NCBI GenBank assembly: GCA_964550125.1
Contig: CAZJWC010000006.1
Coordinates: 10,039 to 74,038, forward strand
Direction: 5' to 3'
DNA: 64,000 bases
From: CAZJWC01 sp964550125
GTDB taxonomy: Bacteria; Bacillota; Clostridia; Christensenellales; Borkfalkiaceae
Shown here one piece after another: positions 60,730-64,000 of this stretch. Each line of letters starts with the position of its first letter. Within the stretch, counting starts at the first letter, position 1. The notes under the pieces are model-generated. The model saw only the letters and a list, made by a program, of their open reading frames with translations, was not told where the DNA came from and did not search any database. The translations under genes and the position numbers were made by a program.

Positions 60730-60746
60730 TTTCTGCTTCCTCCAAT

Positions 60747-61205
60747 TTATGAATTAGCTTCAGTAGTTTCTGCTTCAGGTGTAATTGTTAATTTTGCATC
60801 TTCTTCAGTTACTGCTAATTCTGTTTTTGCAGTTCTCTTTCTTGTTGCTTTCTTTTTAGGTTCTGCTGTTGTCTTTTTAGTTTCCTTCTTGAACGCCTTA
60901 TCTAAAGATGCGTTACAATGCTTACAAACTCTTACCTTTTTTCCATCTACGATAGCGTGAGCAACTCTTGTTGCTTTGTTACACTTATCGCAAATAACCA
61001 TAACGTTTGAAGCATCAATAGGACCAGCCACGTCAATAATACCAGCAACATCAGTTGCACTTCTTGCTTTTTGATGTTTCTTTTGGATATTAACGCCTTC
61101 TACGATAACCTTACCTGTTTTAGGAGAAGAAGAAATAACTTTACCAGTCTTGTTTTTATCTTTACCTGTGATAACTAATACATTATCATTAACTTTAATG
61201 TTCAT
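60747..61205 (-). CDS. rplX: 50S ribosomal protein L24 with C-terminal tail
   Basis: A 152-residue uL24; residues 1-105 are the usual protein with a KOW motif (KVNDNVLVITGKDKNKTGKV) and CDKC/CKHC pairs. The last 47 residues form a basic then acidic Thr/Ala/Glu-rich tail (KKTTAEPKKKATRKRTAK...). The tail faces the extended N-terminus of rplE, 17 bases downstream. Confidence 0.93.
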   Translation of the reverse strand: MNIKVNDNVLVITGKDKNKTGKVISSSPKTGKVIVEGVNIQKKHQKARSATDVAGIIDVAGPIDASNVMVICDKCNKATRVAHAIVDGKKVRVCKHCNASLDKAFKKETKKTTAEPKKKATRKRTAKTELAVTEEDAKLTITPEAETTEANS

Positions 61206-61214
61206 TTCAGCCTC

Positions 61215-61583
61215 CTATAATACCTCGGGAGCAAGGGAGATAATTCTCATATAGTCTTTATCTCTAAGCTCTCTAGCGATGGGCCCAAAAATACGAGTAC
61301 CTCTGGGTTGTTTTTGATTGTCTATAATAACTGCGGCGTTATCATCGAAACGGATATGTGTGCCGTCAGGTCTTCTTAAACCTTTGCTAGTTCTAACGAT
61401 AACTGCTTTAACTACGTCGCCTTTTTTAACAGCGCCACCAGGAGTAGCAGTTTTAACTGAAGCCACGATTACGTCTCCGATGTTACCTGATTTTCTAAAT
61501 GAACCACCTAAAACTCTGATACACATAAGTTCTTTCGCACCTGAATTATCAGCAGCCTTAAGTCTTGATTGAGGTTGTATCAT
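61215..61583 (-). CDS. rplN: 50S ribosomal protein L14
   Basis: A 122-residue uL14 (MIQPQSRLKAADNSGAKELM, RGTRIFGPIARELRDKDYM). Normal. Confidence 0.98.
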   Translation of the reverse strand: MIQPQSRLKAADNSGAKELMCIRVLGGSFRKSGNIGDVIVASVKTATPGGAVKKGDVVKAVIVRTSKGLRRPDGTHIRFDDNAAVIIDNQKQPRGTRIFGPIARELRDKDYMRIISLAPEVL

Positions 61584-61600
61584 TTTGCTTCTCCTTTATA

Positions 61601-61855
61601 CTATTTAGCCTTTTCTACGATTTCGGCTACTCTCCAGCACTTGTCTTTGCTTAACTTTCTTGTTTCAACAATTCTTACTGTATCACCAATACCACACTCG
61701 TTATTTTCGTCATGTGCTTTGATTCTCTTTGTAGTTGTGATTGTCTTTTTGTAAAGAGGGTGCTTCTTTTTGTTTACTATAGTTACTACTACAGTTTTAT
61801 CCATTTTGTCAGATACAACTGTACCAACTCTTTCTTTTCTTAAATTTCTTTCCAT
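61601..61855 (-). CDS. rpsQ: 30S ribosomal protein S17
   Basis: An 84-residue uS17 (RKERVGTVVSDKMDKTVVV, HDENNECGIGDTVRIVETR). Normal. Confidence 0.97.
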   Translation of the reverse strand: MERNLRKERVGTVVSDKMDKTVVVTIVNKKKHPLYKKTITTTKRIKAHDENNECGIGDTVRIVETRKLSKDKCWRVAEIVEKAK

Positions 61856-61869
61856 AATTTACCTCGCAA

Positions 61870-62070
61870 TTAAGCCTTTGCATTAAGTTCTTTTTCACGA
61901 AGAACTGTATTTACTCTTGCAATGTCCTTTTTAACGTTGGCAATTGAAACAGGGTTGTCTAATTGACCAGATGCGTGACGGAAACGAAGATTGAAAAGCT
62001 CACTCTTTAAAGATGATAATTTTTCAGTAAGTTCTTGAGTTGTCATACTGTGAAGTTCTTTACTTTTCAT
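61870..62070 (-). CDS. rpmC: 50S ribosomal protein L29
   Basis: A 66-residue uL29 (LSSLKSELFNLRFRHASGQL). Its ATG overlaps the rplP stop by one base. Confidence 0.96.
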   Translation of the reverse strand: MKSKELHSMTTQELTEKLSSLKSELFNLRFRHASGQLDNPVSIANVKKDIARVNTVLREKELNAKA

Positions 62071-62522
62071 TATTCTTCACCACCTTCTACTTTTTTTTCT
62101 TCGTTGGCTTTTAAATCTACAGCCTTAACGAACTTTGTTTTGATAGGCAACTTGTGTCCTGCAAGACGCATTGCTTCACGAGCGATATCTTCAGGAACGC
62201 CTGCCATTTCAAATAGCACTCTACCAGGTTTTACAACTGCTACCCAGTATTCTACTGAACCTTTACCTGAACCCATTCTTGTTTCAGCGGGCTTTTTAGT
62301 AATAGGCTTGTGAGGGAAAATATCTATCCAAACTTGACCACCACGCTTGATAAATCTTGTCATAGCGATACGAGCTGCTTCTATTTGATTTGAAGTAATC
62401 CAAGCACATTCAGTAGCAACTAGACCATACTCACCATACGCAACAGTGTTGCCCTTGTGAGCCTCACCCTTCATTCTACCTCTATGTTGTCTTCTTCTCT
62501 TAACTCTTTTAGGAATTAACAT
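62070..62522 (-). CDS. rplP: 50S ribosomal protein L16
   Basis: A 150-residue uL16 (MLIPKRVKRRRQHRGRMKG, WIDIFPHKPITKKPAETRMG). Slightly extended acidic C-terminus (NEEKKVEGGEE). Confidence 0.98.
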   Translation of the reverse strand: MLIPKRVKRRRQHRGRMKGEAHKGNTVAYGEYGLVATECAWITSNQIEAARIAMTRFIKRGGQVWIDIFPHKPITKKPAETRMGSGKGSVEYWVAVVKPGRVLFEMAGVPEDIAREAMRLAGHKLPIKTKFVKAVDLKANEEKKVEGGEE

Positions 62523-62523
62523 A

Positions 62524-63189
62524 CTATGCTTCGCCTCCTTCCTTTACCACCTTGGGTGCTTTTAAAACTTCACCCTTGTAAATCCAAGCCTTAACACCGA
62601 TTACACCGAAAGTTGTATGTGCTTCTGCAAAACCATAGTCAATATCAGCACGTAATGTTTGTAGAGGAATTGAACCTTCGTGGTATTGTTCACTTCTAGC
62701 AATTTCAGCACCATCAAGACGGCCACTAACCATCATTTTGATACCCTTTACGCCACCACGCATTGCCTTGCCGATTGCTTGTTTCATACAACGGCGGAAA
62801 GACATACGCTTTTCAAGTTGAGCAGCAACTGCTTCAGCAACTAATTGAGCGTCAGTATCAGGCTTTTTAATTTCAGTTACATTGATAACTATTGCCTTGT
62901 TGTCTACTAACTTTGCTAAATCTTTCTTAATTACTTCTATCTCGCTACCAGCCTTACCGATTAGTACACCAGGTCTGCCAGTATAGATTGTTACAACTAT
63001 TCTTGATGCTGCTCTTTCAATAGTGATTTTGCTGATTGATGCTGCGTAATATTTCTTTTTAATGAAAGTACGAATATCGTAGTCTTCCTTTAAGAATTTA
63101 CCAAAATCTTTCTTATCAGCATACCATTGAGTATTCCAGCCTTTAATAACGCCCACTCTTAAACCGTGGGGATTAACTTTTTGTCCCAT
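62524..63189 (-). CDS. rpsC: 30S ribosomal protein S3
   Basis: A 221-residue uS3 (MGQKVNPHGLRVGVIKGWNT; KH domain GRPGVLIGKAG; SGRLDGAEIARSE). Normal. Confidence 0.98.
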   Translation of the reverse strand: MGQKVNPHGLRVGVIKGWNTQWYADKKDFGKFLKEDYDIRTFIKKKYYAASISKITIERAASRIVVTIYTGRPGVLIGKAGSEIEVIKKDLAKLVDNKAIVINVTEIKKPDTDAQLVAEAVAAQLEKRMSFRRCMKQAIGKAMRGGVKGIKMMVSGRLDGAEIARSEQYHEGSIPLQTLRADIDYGFAEAHTTFGVIGVKAWIYKGEVLKAPKVVKEGGEA

Positions 63190-63205
63190 AAATAATCTCC
63201 TTGAC

Positions 63206-63592
63206 CTAGTTCTTTACATCAAGAACAACTGTAATATGACTTGTTCTCTTTAATATGCTATGTGCTCTACCTTTTGATACAGGTTGAAATCTCTTCATAA
63301 CTGCACCTTGGTCAGCATAGCACTCGGCTACGACTAAGTCGCCTCTATCCATACCTTTGTTATGCTCTGCATTTGCTGCTGCTGAAAGTAAAACCTTTTT
63401 AACAGGTTCACTGCCAATCTTTGTGCAATACTCAAGTATTGCTGCAGCTTCATTAACGCTCTTACCTCTAATAAGTGCTAAAACTGTTCTTACCTTATAA
63501 GGAGAGATTCTTACATTTTTTGCAGTAGCATAGGGACGCTTTTCTCTTGTCTCTGCTACTCTTGCAGTTTTTTTCTTCATATTGCCTGCCAT
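63206..63592 (-). CDS. rplV: 50S ribosomal protein L22
   Basis: A 128-residue uL22 (NVRISPYKVRTVLALIRGKS, AEHNKGMD, GRAHSILKRTSHI) with a short basic N-terminal addition of about 15 residues. Confidence 0.97.
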   Translation of the reverse strand: MAGNMKKKTARVAETREKRPYATAKNVRISPYKVRTVLALIRGKSVNEAAAILEYCTKIGSEPVKKVLLSAAANAEHNKGMDRGDLVVAECYADQGAVMKRFQPVSKGRAHSILKRTSHITVVLDVKN

Positions 63593-63606
63593 TTAACTAT
63601 ACCTCC

Positions 63607-63885
63607 TTACTTTTTACCTGTGGTTTTGCCACCTGCGTGGCCCTTGAACGTTCTTGTAGGAGAAAACTCACCTAACTTACATCCAACCATATCTTCTGTA
63701 ATGTATACGGGAACGTGTTTTCTTCCGTCATATACACCAATTGTATGACCTACCATTTGAGGAAATATTGTAGATGCACGAGACCAAGTTTTAATAACTT
63801 TTTTCTCGTTAGCAGCATTCATATCTTCTACTCTTTTTAGTAGTCTAGCCTCAACGTAGGGGCCTTTTTTAACGCTTCTGCTCAT
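63607..63885 (-). CDS. rpsS: 30S ribosomal protein S19
   Basis: A 92-residue uS19 (MSRSVKKGPYVEARLLKRV, TWSRASTIFPQMVGHTIGV, GEFSPTRTFKGH). Normal. Confidence 0.98.
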   Translation of the reverse strand: MSRSVKKGPYVEARLLKRVEDMNAANEKKVIKTWSRASTIFPQMVGHTIGVYDGRKHVPVYITEDMVGCKLGEFSPTRTFKGHAGGKTTGKK

Positions 63886-63902
63886 TTTATTATCTCCTCC
63901 AA

Positions 63903-64000
63903 TTAGTCGTTAATTCTCTTAATAATAAATTTAGAAGTTGTGTTCTTCTTCTTTCTTGTCTTATAACCCAAAGCAGGTTTACCCCAAGGAGTCATAGGAC
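63903..64000 (-). CDS. rplB: 50S ribosomal protein L2, C-terminal end (cut by window edge)
   Basis: The last 32 codons of uL2: PMTPWGKPALGYKTRKKK and a SKFIIKRIND end, before the stop at 63903. The rest lies outside the window. Precedes rpsS in the S10 operon. Confidence 0.95.
   Translation of the reverse strand, partial: PMTPWGKPALGYKTRKKKNTTSKFIIKRIND

Noticed and set aside
60454..60960. Long plus-strand frames opposite rplE and rplX rich in Phe, Cys, Val and Ala
   Set aside because: They mirror the Lys/Thr/Ala low-complexity tails of L5 and L24 in antisense; no promoter or SD supports them.

Overview
This is a low-GC Firmicutes chromosome segment, most consistent with a spore-forming lineage of Clostridia. 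The evidence is the AT-rich composition, Shine-Dalgarno (SD) starts, AddAB instead of RecBCD, SepF, a KOW-domain gene between map and infA, zinc-type S4/S14/S18/L36, and sporulation genes (spmA, spmB, spoIVFA, spoIVFB). I cannot place it to genus. Nearly all of the window is chromosomal core. The accessory parts are one restriction-modification pair and a few poorly conserved membrane or surface genes.

Layout. 1-7 kb, minus strand: spmA-spmB, an intergenic region with two related structured RNA candidates, spoIVFA-spoIVFB, a B12-binding radical SAM protein, its DUF2344 partner and the N-terminal part of RNase G/E. 7-11.2 kb, plus strand: metG-tatD-radical SAM-ksgA under one good promoter. 11.2-12 kb: a gene-poor stretch with three minus-strand terminators, mini-ORFs and a repeat-flanked hairpin. 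12-14.7 kb, minus strand: an Rrf2 regulator with a palindromic operator, nifS, nifU and queH. 14.8-22 kb: small membrane proteins, a GT8/PlsC/CrtO-like envelope cluster, a DUF975 protein, a PaaK/CapK-like ligase with a GNAT, tRNA-Gln and a PRC-barrel protein. 22-28.5 kb: addB-addA. 28.6-31.4 kb: a lipoprotein, hpt and tilS.

31.5-34.5 kb, plus strand: tRNA-fMet, tRNA-Met and tRNA-Glu, then a type II restriction-modification pair (a C5 methyltransferase carrying an extra domain, and a probable PD-(D/E)XK endonuclease). 34.5-41.8 kb: yggS-sepF, a diacylglycerol-kinase-like gene, cca, a repeat-containing membrane-anchored protein, a SLOG protein, an XRE regulator and rpsF-ssb-rpsR. 41.8-48.3 kb, minus strand: radC-gltX-histidine kinase-response regulator-acetyltransferase-DUF819. 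48.3-50.5 kb: an M20 dipeptidase, an XRE regulator and a GNAT.

50.5-64 kb, minus strand: the S10/spc/alpha ribosomal super-operon, from the end of rplB to rplQ. It includes secY, adk, map, infA and rpoA.

Main points of interest: (1) two tandem structured RNA candidates between spmB and spoIVFA, with compensatory base changes in a conserved hairpin and a C-rich linker complementary to Shine-Dalgarno sequences; (2) low-complexity Lys/Thr/Ala tails on the facing ends of L24 and L5; (3) the C5 methyltransferase with an atypical target-recognition region and its partner nuclease of unassigned specificity; (4) small RNA or mini-ORF candidates with terminators near 11.3-11.9 kb. No function is proven for any of these from sequence alone.
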